A DNA stretch of 64,000 nt from Thalassotalea_H castellviae (GTDB taxonomy: Bacteria; Pseudomonadota; Gammaproteobacteria; Enterobacterales; Alteromonadaceae), in contig NZ_JAVRIF010000005.1 in the NCBI RefSeq assembly GCF_031846185.1, positions 1 to 64,000 of the forward strand, written 5' to 3'. The translations under genes and the position numbers were made by a program. Numbering within the stretch: the first letter of the stretch is position 1; the number at the start of each line of letters is the position of its first letter. Shown here one piece after another: positions 43,217 to 51,682 of this stretch. The notes beneath the pieces are model-generated. The model made no database searches and was not told the origin of the DNA. It saw only the letters and a program-made list of their open reading frames with translations.

Positions 43217-46168
43217 TTAGAATTCAGCATTAACACTGAAACGGAAATAACGTGGTGTTTGGAAGTCAGTTGGTAAACCGTAAGTTGGATTAGGTCCACC
43301 ATCATAGCCGCCTAATTCAGCATCCCAACCAGCGTAACGCTCGTTAACTTCATTCATCTGTGTAGCTTTATCATTATTAGTGACGTTAAATACATCTGCA
43401 CGGAAAGTAATTTTACTGTCATCCCAGTAATAATCATAAGATGCAGATAAATCTAATTGCCATGTATTGGCTGTGCGCCCTTCAGAACCACGTTGAACTA
43501 ATTGGCCATCTTTAACAAATGATGCTGCTTGATATAGCGAAGCAAATGCATCTGTTGGATGGAAGCCAAATGAGTTCAGTGGACGACCTTCAGTCCAGTT
43601 AAAGTTAGCCCCTACTGTTAAGTTTTCAATAACTTGGTAAGCACCGTTAATTTTGAATGAATGACGACGATCATTTGGTAAGTTACCACTTGCACCATCG
43701 GTTAAGCCCGGTTGGTCAAAGTTTGTTGTTAAACCAGAATCGTTTTGGTCATTATCTGAACGCACGAAACCTTCATTGTTGCCCCAGCTATGTGCCCACG
43801 TATAAGTAAAGCCAAACATCCAATCGTCTTCCCAAGCACGATCAAAGGTAACATCTACAGAGCCATAAGAACGTTCTGCTGCAGGGTATCCTAATTGATC
43901 AGCGGTAATAGTATAGGCTTGATTTGCTAAAGGACCATCACCATCAGGGTCAGTAGTAATTGTTACATCTTCACCTGGATTGGTTAATACATAATAATGG
44001 AAACCACTACATAATGTACAACCACCATCTAGCATGGCATCAAAACCGGCATCAATCGCGATATCTTCTAAAGAACTACCTAAGTCGCGGTAAGTTGCCT
44101 TGATACCAAAGCTCCAAGAATCACCTAATAAGCGTTGGTAGCCTAAAATAAATTCATCTTGATACATAGGGTCAAGATCAGCGTTTACTGTCTCTGCCGT
44201 ATTCTTAAGAGTACCGTCACCATAAGTTGTAACACCAGTAAGTGCTTCGCCTAGTTGTGGAATAAAGTTAGCGTCAATGCTTTCAACAGCAAAAAACTGA
44301 CGTGTATATAATTCATCACCCGCTAAACGTACGTTTGTATTAGTTGCTACTGGTAAGAAATAACGACCGTAGTTAGCAAATACCTTACTTTCACCATCAC
44401 CGTTAATATCCCAGCTTAAACCAACGCGTGGTGCCCATTGATCTTGAACATCAACAAACTTATCACCAGCTTTGTTGTAGTTTTCAAAAGACTCATTACG
44501 TAAACCAATACGCGCAACGATATCTTCTGTTACTTGCCAAGTATCTTCAATGTAGAAAGCAGCTGACTTAGTTTCAAAGTCACCTTGGTTGATATAAAAC
44601 TCTTGACGTACTGTTGAACAATCAAGTTGTCCCATATCCAACAAATCAGTATCACAACCTTCATAACGATAAGCTACACCACCAGCACGTTGTGTATCTT
44701 CGGTCGCTTCCATTTCTTCATAATCGATACCAAAACGTAAGGTATGATCATCATGTACATACCAATCAACATCGAAACGGTAAGCAGTACGTTTATCATT
44801 TTGAACAGACGGAGTGAATAAACCAAATGCACCAAATTCACGACCTGAAAAACGCTCATAAATTGCAGGTTTATCACCTAATGGGTTACTACCCATGTTC
44901 AAATTACTGTAACTGGCTTCGTTAATTGAATATTGCGCACTTACCGTTAAATCATCCGTTAAAATACCGGTATATTTTAAGCCCCATGTTTTACCACCAC
45001 GCTCTAAAATATAATCACCGTACCACTCACCGGTAGTGTCTGTATCTGGGTTGTATAAATTTTTCGTGCTTTCTAGCTCAGAAGTATTATCCCAACCAGT
45101 AAATTCTAAAATATGATCATCAGTAATGTACCAATCAAGTTTTAAAGCATATAACGTATCATTTGCTTCACGATCATAAATAGCACTACTGTTTGCATAG
45201 TCACTATCACGATTTTCTTGATTTACTAAACCGAAAAAGAATAATTTATCTTCAATTAACGCGCCACTTGCCCAGACGTTAATATTAGTTTTTCCTCTAT
45301 TATCTTTGTTATTAACTTGATAATACTCAGTTCCAGACGCATCTATATCGGCTTGATCTGTTCTGAAAACATCTGGCGACTCTTCACGCATTGAACCTGG
45401 TTCAAAATACGCACTTACACCAAATTTAAATTCATTGGTACCACTTTTAGTTACAGCATTAACAACACCACCCGTAGAGCGACCAAATTCAGCCGAATAA
45501 CCACCGGTTTTAACTTCAAAAGATTTGTACATTTCAAATGGTAATTCAGACCCACCTAAACCATTACGGAAGTTGGTTGTATTGATGCCATTGACATAAT
45601 AAGTATTTTCACCAACTGATGAACCACCGAAAGAAGCAAAGTTACCGAAATCACTATCACCTTTGATAGTTCCCGGCGCTAACATTGCTACTGAAGTTAC
45701 GTCACGAGAAATTGGTACCTTGTTTAAATACTCAACATCAACAATTAATTGAGACTCACTTGAAGAGACATCAATCGCAGAAACTGCAGCACCAGTAACA
45801 GTGATACGCTCAATATCACCAGCTTCTAGTGTTAAATCTACCGTTGTAGAACCTGCTGGCCCAACTCTTAATGATTTTTCCTGTAAAACAGTAAAACCAT
45901 CTTTTTTCGCTTCTAAAGAATAGTTACCTGAAGGTAAAAGTGGAAAACGATAATTACCTTGCGAATCAGATTGAACAGTACGCGTTAAACCTGTGGTTAA
46001 ATTTTTAATAGTTACAGTAACATTAGCTAAAACATTGCCGGCTTGGTTTACAGAAGTACCTGTAATCGCGCCGTCATTTGCCATAGCAGGCATTGCAACG
46101 CCTAATGACATGGCAACAGCAGCAGCTGTGACAGATCGTTTAAACGATTTAGAAATATTTTTATTCAT
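43217..46168 (-). CDS. TonB-dependent receptor with N-terminal carboxypeptidase-regulatory-like domain (Oar-like)
   Basis: 983 aa. A signal peptide (about 1-30, ending AMA) is followed by a carboxypeptidase-regulatory-like beta sandwich (about 33-115, GAITGTSVNQAGNVLANVTVTI), a TonB plug (about 125-240, IPISRDV and GGSSVGENTYYVNGINTTNF region) and a beta barrel ending in the aromatic FRFSVNAEF. A TonB box may lie near ERITVTGAA. Oar-like receptors occur in families in Alteromonadales and take up large substrates such as peptides or glycans; the substrate here is unknown. Two palindromes and an ATT repeat precede it. Confidence 0.93.
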   Translation of the reverse strand: MNKNISKSFKRSVTAAAVAMSLGVAMPAMANDGAITGTSVNQAGNVLANVTVTIKNLTTGLTRTVQSDSQGNYRFPLLPSGNYSLEAKKDGFTVLQEKSLRVGPAGSTTVDLTLEAGDIERITVTGAAVSAIDVSSSESQLIVDVEYLNKVPISRDVTSVAMLAPGTIKGDSDFGNFASFGGSSVGENTYYVNGINTTNFRNGLGGSELPFEMYKSFEVKTGGYSAEFGRSTGGVVNAVTKSGTNEFKFGVSAYFEPGSMREESPDVFRTDQADIDASGTEYYQVNNKDNRGKTNINVWASGALIEDKLFFFGLVNQENRDSDYANSSAIYDREANDTLYALKLDWYITDDHILEFTGWDNTSELESTKNLYNPDTDTTGEWYGDYILERGGKTWGLKYTGILTDDLTVSAQYSINEASYSNLNMGSNPLGDKPAIYERFSGREFGAFGLFTPSVQNDKRTAYRFDVDWYVHDDHTLRFGIDYEEMEATEDTQRAGGVAYRYEGCDTDLLDMGQLDCSTVRQEFYINQGDFETKSAAFYIEDTWQVTEDIVARIGLRNESFENYNKAGDKFVDVQDQWAPRVGLSWDINGDGESKVFANYGRYFLPVATNTNVRLAGDELYTRQFFAVESIDANFIPQLGEALTGVTTYGDGTLKNTAETVNADLDPMYQDEFILGYQRLLGDSWSFGIKATYRDLGSSLEDIAIDAGFDAMLDGGCTLCSGFHYYVLTNPGEDVTITTDPDGDGPLANQAYTITADQLGYPAAERSYGSVDVTFDRAWEDDWMFGFTYTWAHSWGNNEGFVRSDNDQNDSGLTTNFDQPGLTDGASGNLPNDRRHSFKINGAYQVIENLTVGANFNWTEGRPLNSFGFHPTDAFASLYQAASFVKDGQLVQRGSEGRTANTWQLDLSASYDYYWDDSKITFRADVFNVTNNDKATQMNEVNERYAGWDAELGGYDGGPNPTYGLPTDFQTPRYFRFSVNAEF

Positions 46169-46204
46169 TTTATGTTTCTCTCTGGAGTGAAATTTTTATT
46201 TTTT

Positions 46205-46222
46205 ATTATTATTATTATTATT
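46205..46222. repeat. ATT trinucleotide repeat, six copies
   Basis: Six perfect ATT units lie 37 bases upstream of the TonB receptor start, inside its likely 5' untranslated or promoter region. Confidence 0.9.
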
Positions 46223-46232
46223 TATATGACTA

Positions 46233-46253
46233 CATGTTACAAAACGTAACATG
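46233..46253. promoter_or_regulatory. Palindromic candidate operator 1
   Basis: CATGTTAC and GTAACATG are perfect 8-bp arms around AAAAC. It lies 65 bases upstream of the TonB receptor start, where an operator would overlap the promoter. It shares ATGTT-x-C...G-x-AACAT with the palindrome at 46458-46478. Confidence 0.55.
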
Positions 46254-46457
46254 ACCTCTTAATAATGCCTTATGTGAAAATATATTCAAGTCGTTTTATT
46301 TACAAACTATTAATATTTCCTGAAAACACAAAATAAAGTAATAGATTGAATTTAAAGATAAAATTATATTGCTTTCCAAATGATTAAAATCTTTTGTATA
46401 AAAAACCGTACACTTGCCAACGTTTTATTGTTATTTCGTTTAAATTCATACCGTCAA

Positions 46458-46478
46458 AATGTTTCATCGTGAAACATT
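46458..46478. promoter_or_regulatory. Palindromic candidate operator 2
   Basis: AATGTTTCA and TGAAACATT are perfect 9-bp arms around TCG. It lies 137 bases before the DUF3802 gene and 205 bases from the first palindrome, with the same outer bases and half-site spacing, so one dimeric regulator may bind both. Confidence 0.55.
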
Positions 46479-46614
46479 ATATTGCGGTTGTTTTTTATCA
46501 CCAACTTAGTTAAGTGATAGCCTGATGAAACTTCTACACTTAATACGCAATACTTGATTGTTTTTGTCTAGACAGAGTAATATTAACTTACTGCTAAATT
46601 TTGAAGAGTAAACT

Positions 46615-46968
46615 ATGGTCATCGACACTGATGGATATGTACATGTTATTGAATATCTCACTGAACATTTGAGTTTATTTGAAAATAGTAGTGTCACTAA
46701 TTCATCAAATGACTCAGTGATGGCTGTTATTGAACAGGAGCTTAGTGAACAAATCATCATGGTTTGTAATCAAAATGAGCAATTATCATTTAATCAACGT
46801 AATATTATTATCCGCGAAGTAGACGCCATCGTTTATGATTTAGAGGAAATCCTCTCTGGCGTTATTAATAACCCAGTCACTGAACAACAAAAAACCTTTT
46901 TAAAAGAATTTGCCCTATTAATAAAAAACCTGTTTGACACCGAAGTCCACGCTGGCACTACTGAGTAA
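46615..46968 (+). CDS. DUF3802 family protein
   Basis: 117 aa, cytoplasmic, mainly helical and acidic. The segments GYVHVIEYLTEHLSLFE, EQELSEQIIMVCNQN and IIREVDAIVYDLEEILSGV fit the DUF3802 family of Alteromonadales. Function is unknown. The ATG follows GAAGAGTAAACT. It lies 67 bases before the OsmC-like gene and may be co-transcribed with it. Confidence 0.8.
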   Translation: MVIDTDGYVHVIEYLTEHLSLFENSSVTNSSNDSVMAVIEQELSEQIIMVCNQNEQLSFNQRNIIIREVDAIVYDLEEILSGVINNPVTEQQKTFLKEFALLIKNLFDTEVHAGTTE

Positions 46969-47035
46969 TTTCCCTTTACCTCTAGTTTATCTCTATTTGT
47001 TCCGTTATCATCCTGATTTTTTTAGGGGGAAAGTT

Positions 47036-47440
47036 ATGAAAGCTCAAGTAAAATGGATTGGCGATGAAATGTTCGCAGGTATTTCAGAAAGTGGCCACAC
47101 TATCGTTTTAGATGCTAATGCAGGTAGTTTAGCGCCTAGTCCATTAGAAAATGTCTTAATTTCATTGGGTGGCTGCTCATCTGTGGATGTGATCAGTATT
47201 TTAAAGAAAACACGTCAAAACGTAAGCGATTGTAAAGTCGAGATCAGCGGAACAAGAGTAGATTCTGTGCCCAAGTTATTTTCTGATATTCATTTACATT
47301 TCGTTATTTCAGGAACAAACGTGGAAGAAAAACATGTTAAGAAAGCAATTAGTCTTTCTGCCGATAAGTATTGCTCCGTTGCCTTGATGCTTAACAAATC
47401 CGTTAATATTACTCACGACTTTTCGATTATTGAATGTTAA
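47036..47440 (+). CDS. OsmC family protein (YhfA-like)
   Basis: 134 aa from ATG 47036, preceded by AGGGGGA. The open frame runs back to 46934 but would overlap DUF3802 and adds no conserved sequence. OsmC fold: LAPSPLENVLISLGGCSSVDVISILKK carries the first conserved Cys, and SADKYCSVALMLNK the second, the peroxidatic pair of the family. It lies next to prkB, as yhfA does in E. coli, so the YhfA subgroup is likely. Confidence 0.92.
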   Translation: MKAQVKWIGDEMFAGISESGHTIVLDANAGSLAPSPLENVLISLGGCSSVDVISILKKTRQNVSDCKVEISGTRVDSVPKLFSDIHLHFVISGTNVEEKHVKKAISLSADKYCSVALMLNKSVNITHDFSIIEC

Positions 47441-47472
47441 TGCTTTAAACAACTAGCTGGAGTAAGTGATAC

Positions 47473-48372
47473 TTAGAGATCACTCATCCAGTCAAGTTGT
47501 TTATTGGCTTCATGCTTTTTTTGCATAATTTCTCGGATCAATGGTGTTAGGATTAACTCCATCGCCAAACCCATTTTGCCGCCTGGCACCACTAACGTAT
47601 TCATTCTTGACATAAAAGCACCATCGATCATGCTGAGAAAGTACGGAAAATCAATGTGATTGCCATCGCGGCAGCGGATCACAACAAAGCTTTCATCAAG
47701 TGTCGGAATTGCTTTAGCACTAAAAGGGTTCGAAGTATCTACCGTTGGAACACGTTGAAAATTTATATGTGTACGTGAAAACTGTGGGGTAATAAAAGAA
47801 ATATAATCTTCCATACTTCTGACAATACTTGCTGTTACCGCTTCACGACTATGCCCACGTTGGTTTGTGTCTCGAATTATTTTTTGGATCCATTCAAGGT
47901 TTACAATAGGCACCATACCAATGAGTAAATCTACATGCTGAGAGACATCATTTTTCTCAGTGACAACTCCGCCATGCAGGCCTTCATAAAATAATAGGTC
48001 TGTACCTTCGCCTAAGCTCTCCCAAGGAGTAAAGGTACCTGGCATCTGATTATAGGGTACTGCTTCATCAAAGGTATGCAGATAACGGCGCATTTTACCT
48101 TTACCGGTTTCTGAGTAATCTCTAAATAACCTTTCTAGTGCATCAAAGTCATTGGCTTCGTCACCAAAATAACTAATGTTTCGTTTATCTTCTCTAGCCT
48201 TTCTTTTTTCAAGATCCATTTCTTGGCGAGAATAACGATGAAAACTGTCTCCTTCGACTTTTGCAGACACAATCCCCAAAGAACGAAATATATGTTCAAA
48301 AGACTCAGTTGTTGTTGACGTACCTGCACCAGATGAACCTGTGACAGCTATTATAGGATTTCGAGACGACAT
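47473..48372 (-). CDS. prkB: Phosphoribulokinase-like protein
   Basis: 299 aa. The P-loop is a variant, GSSGAGTST, as in PrkB of enterobacteria. EGDSFHRYSRQEMDL, the HISYFG-like NISYFGDEANDF and FYEGLHGGVV are conserved. PrkB is related to phosphoribulokinase, but this genome shows no RuBisCO here and the physiological substrate in heterotrophs is unsettled. It is convergent with the OsmC gene, in the conserved yhfA-prkB pairing. Confidence 0.93.
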   Translation of the reverse strand: MSSRNPIIAVTGSSGAGTSTTTESFEHIFRSLGIVSAKVEGDSFHRYSRQEMDLEKRKAREDKRNISYFGDEANDFDALERLFRDYSETGKGKMRRYLHTFDEAVPYNQMPGTFTPWESLGEGTDLLFYEGLHGGVVTEKNDVSQHVDLLIGMVPIVNLEWIQKIIRDTNQRGHSREAVTASIVRSMEDYISFITPQFSRTHINFQRVPTVDTSNPFSAKAIPTLDESFVVIRCRDGNHIDFPYFLSMIDGAFMSRMNTLVVPGGKMGLAMELILTPLIREIMQKKHEANKQLDWMSDL

Positions 48373-48491
48373 AAAAAATCAAGCCTATGATTATCGGGGT
48401 TAATGTTATACGAATAATATCAAGGTAGGTCAAGAAAGTTTGTCTTCATCATGATTTGAAAAATAGGTTAGCGATTAAATTTAGGCAATAA

Positions 48492-48515
48492 AAAACGGAG
48501 CAAAAGCTCCGTTTT
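48492..48515 (-). terminator. Terminator of the alpha operon
   Basis: AAAACGGAGC/GCTCCGTTTT with a 4-base loop; the minus strand ends in a T-run. It lies 29 bases after rplQ. Confidence 0.9.
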
Positions 48516-48543
48516 AAATAATTCACTTAACTACATTGAGTAA

Positions 48544-48951
48544 TTAAGCTTCTTCGCTAACTTCTTCAACTTCTTCAGCAACTTCTTCAACTGCTGGACG
48601 GTCTACAAGTTCAACGTAAGCCATAGGCGCTTTATCACCAGTACGGTAACCGCATTTTAAAATGCGAGTGTAACCACCTGGGCGTTCTTGGTAACGTTCA
48701 CCAAGTTCGTTAAATAAAATACCTACTACTTCTTGATCACGTGTGCGGGCAAATGCCAAACGGCGGTTTGCTACACTGTCGGTCTTAGCCATAGTAATTA
48801 ATGGCTCTACAACGCGACGTAATTCTTTAGCTTTAGCAACAGTCGTTTTGATAACGCCGTGTTTAACTAAAGAACTTGCCATATTGCGGAACATCGCCTG
48901 GCGATGACTGCTATTACGGTTTAACTGGCGACCGCTTTTACGATGGCGCAT
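48544..48951 (-). CDS. rplQ: 50S ribosomal protein L17
   Basis: 135 aa. MRHRKSGRQLNRNSSHRQAMFRNM is the L17 signature. The last about 18 residues form an acidic tail (alternating Glu, Val, Ala), a feature seen in some gammaproteobacterial L17. It is the last gene of the alpha operon, 41 bases after rpoA. Confidence 0.97.
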   Translation of the reverse strand: MRHRKSGRQLNRNSSHRQAMFRNMASSLVKHGVIKTTVAKAKELRRVVEPLITMAKTDSVANRRLAFARTRDQEVVGILFNELGERYQERPGGYTRILKCGYRTGDKAPMAYVELVDRPAVEEVAEEVEEVSEEA

Positions 48952-48992
48952 AAGTTAATCCTTCTCTCAACTATTAAAAAACGATGATCGAC

Positions 48993-49982
48993 TTAGTCGT
49001 TATCAGCTATGCTTTCAGGTGGCCAATTTTCAAGGCGCATACCTAAAGATAAACCACGAGACGCTAACACGTCTTTGATTTCCGTTAGAGACTTCTTACC
49101 TAAATTAGGTGTTTTAAGAAGCTCTACTTCAGCACGTTGTACTAAATCACCAATATATTGTATTGCTTCTGCTTTTAAACAGTTAGCAGATCGAACAGTA
49201 AGTTCAAGATCATCAACTGGGCGTAACAATATCGGATCAAACAGAGGTTTTTCCTCTTTAGGTTCTTCTTGAGTAATATCACGTAACTCAACAAACGCAT
49301 CTAGCTGTTCAGCTAAAATAGTTGAAGCGCGACGGATAGCTTCCTCAGGATCTAACGTACCGTTAGTTTCCATATCAAGAACCAATTTATCCAAATCTGT
49401 ACGTTGTTCAACACGTGCAGAATCAACATCATAAGCAATTCTAACTACAGGACTGAAAGATGCATCAACTAACAAACGTCCAATTGCACGATCTTCTTCC
49501 TCGGCATCACGACGAGTTGAAGCAGGAACGTAACCACGCCCCATTTCAACTTTAATGCGCATACTGATAGAGCCATCACCGGTAAGGTGACAAATCACAT
49601 GTTCTGGATTTGCAATTTCTACATCTCCATCATGCTGAATATCAGCTGCCGTTACAGGGCCTTCACCTGACTTAGTTAAGGTAAGAACTGCTTCATTTTT
49701 GCCTTCTAAACCAATTGCTAATCCTTTAAGGTTTAACAGTATTTCGATGATGTCTTCTTGAACACCTTCTTTACTACTGTACTCATGTAATACACCATCA
49801 ATTTCTACTTCAGTTACAGCACAACCTGGCATTGAAGATAAAAGTATACGACGTAAGGCATTACCTAAAGTGTGACCAAAACCACGTTCCAATGGCTCTA
49901 AAGTTACTTTAGCGCGTGTAGTGCTAACAGTTTCAATATCAACCAAGCGTGGTCTAAGAAATTCGGTTACAGAACCCTGCAT
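48993..49982 (-). CDS. rpoA: RNA polymerase alpha subunit
   Basis: 329 aa. The N-terminal assembly domain has LEPLERGFGHTLGNALRRILLSSMPG (about 30-55). The C-terminal domain (about 245-325) has VRSANCLKAEAIQYIGDLVQRAEVELLKTPNLGKKSLTEIK, which contacts UP elements and activators such as FNR/CRP. It is in the usual alpha operon position. Confidence 0.98.
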   Translation of the reverse strand: MQGSVTEFLRPRLVDIETVSTTRAKVTLEPLERGFGHTLGNALRRILLSSMPGCAVTEVEIDGVLHEYSSKEGVQEDIIEILLNLKGLAIGLEGKNEAVLTLTKSGEGPVTAADIQHDGDVEIANPEHVICHLTGDGSISMRIKVEMGRGYVPASTRRDAEEEDRAIGRLLVDASFSPVVRIAYDVDSARVEQRTDLDKLVLDMETNGTLDPEEAIRRASTILAEQLDAFVELRDITQEEPKEEKPLFDPILLRPVDDLELTVRSANCLKAEAIQYIGDLVQRAEVELLKTPNLGKKSLTEIKDVLASRGLSLGMRLENWPPESIADND

Positions 49983-50007
49983 ATATGTCCTCTCTTAAAG
50001 TGCGACT

Positions 50008-50628
50008 TTACTTAGAGTAAAGTTCAACTATCAACTGTTCATTAATTTCGGCAGATAAGTCTGAACGATCTGGAACGCGTTTAAAAACACCTTCTAGCTT
50101 CTTGTTATCTACTTCAACCCAGACAGGCTTCTCACGTTGTTCAGCCAATTCTAAAGCAGCAATAATACGCGCTTGAGTTTTAGACTTTTCACGAACAGAA
50201 ACTACATCTTCAGCTTTAACAGTGAAAGATGGAATATTAACAACACTTCCATTCACTACGATAGCTTTGTGACTTACAAGTTGACGTGCTTCAGCGCGAG
50301 TACTTGCAAAGCCCATGCGGTATACAACGTTATCTAAACGTTTTTCTAAAAGTTGTAACAAGTTTTCACCTGTATTACCTTTTAGACGCGCAGCTTCTTT
50401 ATAGTAGTTACGGAATTGCTTCTCTAGTACGCCATAAATACGACGAACTTTTTGTTTTTCACGAAGTTGAACACCATAATCAGATAAACGACCGCGACGT
50501 GCGCCGTGCTGACCTGGGATCATTTCGAATTTACATTTAGTGTCAATAGCTCTAACACCACTTTTAAGGAACAAATCAGTTCCTTCGCGGCGGCTAAGCT
50601 TTAACTTTGGACCTAAATATCTAGCCAT
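50008..50628 (-). CDS. rpsD: 30S ribosomal protein S4
   Basis: 206 aa. MARYLGPKLKLSRREGTDL start and an S4 RNA-binding domain (about 96-160, RLDNVVYRMGFASTRAEARQLVSHKAI). S4 nucleates 30S assembly and in E. coli represses the alpha operon by binding the rpsM leader. Confidence 0.98.
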   Translation of the reverse strand: MARYLGPKLKLSRREGTDLFLKSGVRAIDTKCKFEMIPGQHGARRGRLSDYGVQLREKQKVRRIYGVLEKQFRNYYKEAARLKGNTGENLLQLLEKRLDNVVYRMGFASTRAEARQLVSHKAIVVNGSVVNIPSFTVKAEDVVSVREKSKTQARIIAALELAEQREKPVWVEVDNKKLEGVFKRVPDRSDLSAEINEQLIVELYSK

Positions 50629-50661
50629 TTTCTTTCTCCAACTATCCTAAAAAATGAGCGA

Positions 50662-51051
50662 TTAAACGCGACGTTTCTTAGGAGGACGACAACCATTATG
50701 AGGAATCGGTGTAACGTCAGTAATGTTGGTGATTTTAAAACCAGCAGCATTTAAAGCACGGATAGCAGATTCACGACCTGGACCCGGACCTTTAACGAAC
50801 ACTTCAATATTCTTCAAGCCAAACTCTTGTGCAGCTTTACCAGCACGATCTGCAGCTACTTGCGCAGCAAATGGAGTTGATTTACGTGAACCACGGAAAC
50901 CAGAACCACCAGCAGTCGCCCAAGATAATGCATTACCTTGACGGTCTGTAAGAGTTACGATTGTGTTGTTGAAAGAAGCATGGATATGAGCCATGCCATC
51001 AGCAACTTGTTTTTTTACGCGTTTACGCGTACGTACAGGTGTTTTAGCCAT
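50662..51051 (-). CDS. rpsK: 30S ribosomal protein S11
   Basis: 129 aa, full length. KKQVADGMAHIHASFNNTIVTLTDRQGNALSWATAGGSGF and the C-terminal DVTPIPHNGCRPPKKRRV are S11 hallmarks. It lies 33 bases before rpsD and 13 bases after rpsM. Confidence 0.98.
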   Translation of the reverse strand: MAKTPVRTRKRVKKQVADGMAHIHASFNNTIVTLTDRQGNALSWATAGGSGFRGSRKSTPFAAQVAADRAGKAAQEFGLKNIEVFVKGPGPGRESAIRALNAAGFKITNITDVTPIPHNGCRPPKKRRV

Positions 51052-51064
51052 TGTCTAGTTCCTC

Positions 51065-51421
51065 TTACTTCTTAATTGGCTTACGAGGACCTTTACGGGT
51101 ACGCGCATTTGTTTTAGTGCGTTGACCACGTAGAGGAAGACTGCGACGGTGGCGAATACCACGGAAACAACCTAAATCCATAAGACGTTTAATGTTCATT
51201 GAAACTTCACGGCGTAAATCACCTTCTACGGTGTATTTATCCACTTCTGCGCGAAGCAAATCAATTTTTGCTTCGTCTAATTCACTGATCTTCGTAGATT
51301 CATCGATACCAGCCGCCGCACAAATAGCTTTTGCACGAGTTTGACCAATACCGTAAATCGCAGTAATGGCGATTACTGCATGTTTACGATCAGGGATGTT
51401 AATGCCAGCGATACGGGCCAC
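51065..51421 (-). CDS. rpsM: 30S ribosomal protein S13
   Basis: 118 aa from GTG 51421 (MARIAGINIPDRKHAV). An in-frame ATG two codons upstream (51427) directly abuts the AGGAG, leaving no spacer, while the GTG is 6 bases from it and matches the family N-terminus. The basic tail KTNARTRKGPRKPIKK is typical. First gene of the alpha operon. Confidence 0.96.
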   Translation of the reverse strand: MARIAGINIPDRKHAVIAITAIYGIGQTRAKAICAAAGIDESTKISELDEAKIDLLRAEVDKYTVEGDLRREVSMNIKRLMDLGCFRGIRHRRSLPLRGQRTKTNARTRKGPRKPIKK

Positions 51422-51551
51422 TAACACATCTCCTATTTAAAGATTAAAATTAACCGGTTGAAAAGCCCGTTAGGATACTCAACCAGCGACTTATTTTGTA
51501 AATCGAAGCGGCATTATACAGAGTTATCTGCATAATGCTACTGCTAAAGAT
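51422..51551 (-). promoter_or_regulatory. Alpha operon promoter and leader
   Basis: A TATAAT -10 (51513-51518, minus strand) is followed by the GC-rich GCCGC. The resulting leader of about 85 nt before rpsM corresponds in place and size to the S4-binding pseudoknot leader of the E. coli alpha operon. I can see complementary GGTTGA/TCAACC segments (51458-51463 and 51480-51485) but did not model the pseudoknot. Confidence 0.55.
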
Positions 51552-51665
51552 TTAGCCTTGACGTTGCTTATGCTTTGGTTCAACGCAAATTACGCGAACA
51601 ACACCAGCACGTTTAACAACTTTACAGTTACGGCAAATCTTTTTTACGGATGCACGAACTTTCAT
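51552..51665 (-). CDS. rpmJ: 50S ribosomal protein L36
   Basis: 37 aa, full length. MKVRASVKKICRNCKV with zinc ligands C11, C14, C27 and H32 (CVEPKH), ending KQRQG: the zinc-binding form of L36. It lies 17 bases after secY and ends the spc operon. Confidence 0.97.
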   Translation of the reverse strand: MKVRASVKKICRNCKVVKRAGVVRVICVEPKHKQRQG

Positions 51666-51682
51666 TTTATACTCCGTTAAAC

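Larger units (their letters stand above)
46169..46614. other. 446-base divergent regulatory region
   Basis: A very AT-rich gap between the TonB receptor (-) and DUF3802 (+). It contains the ATT repeat and the two related palindromes. A minus-strand reading frame at 46506-46760 crosses it, but that is antisense to the DUF3802 gene and has no coding character. Confidence 0.6.

Noticed and set aside
46934..47035. Upstream extension of the OsmC gene
   Set aside because: It overlaps DUF3802, and a strong AGGGGGA sits directly before ATG 47036, where the family N-terminus begins.
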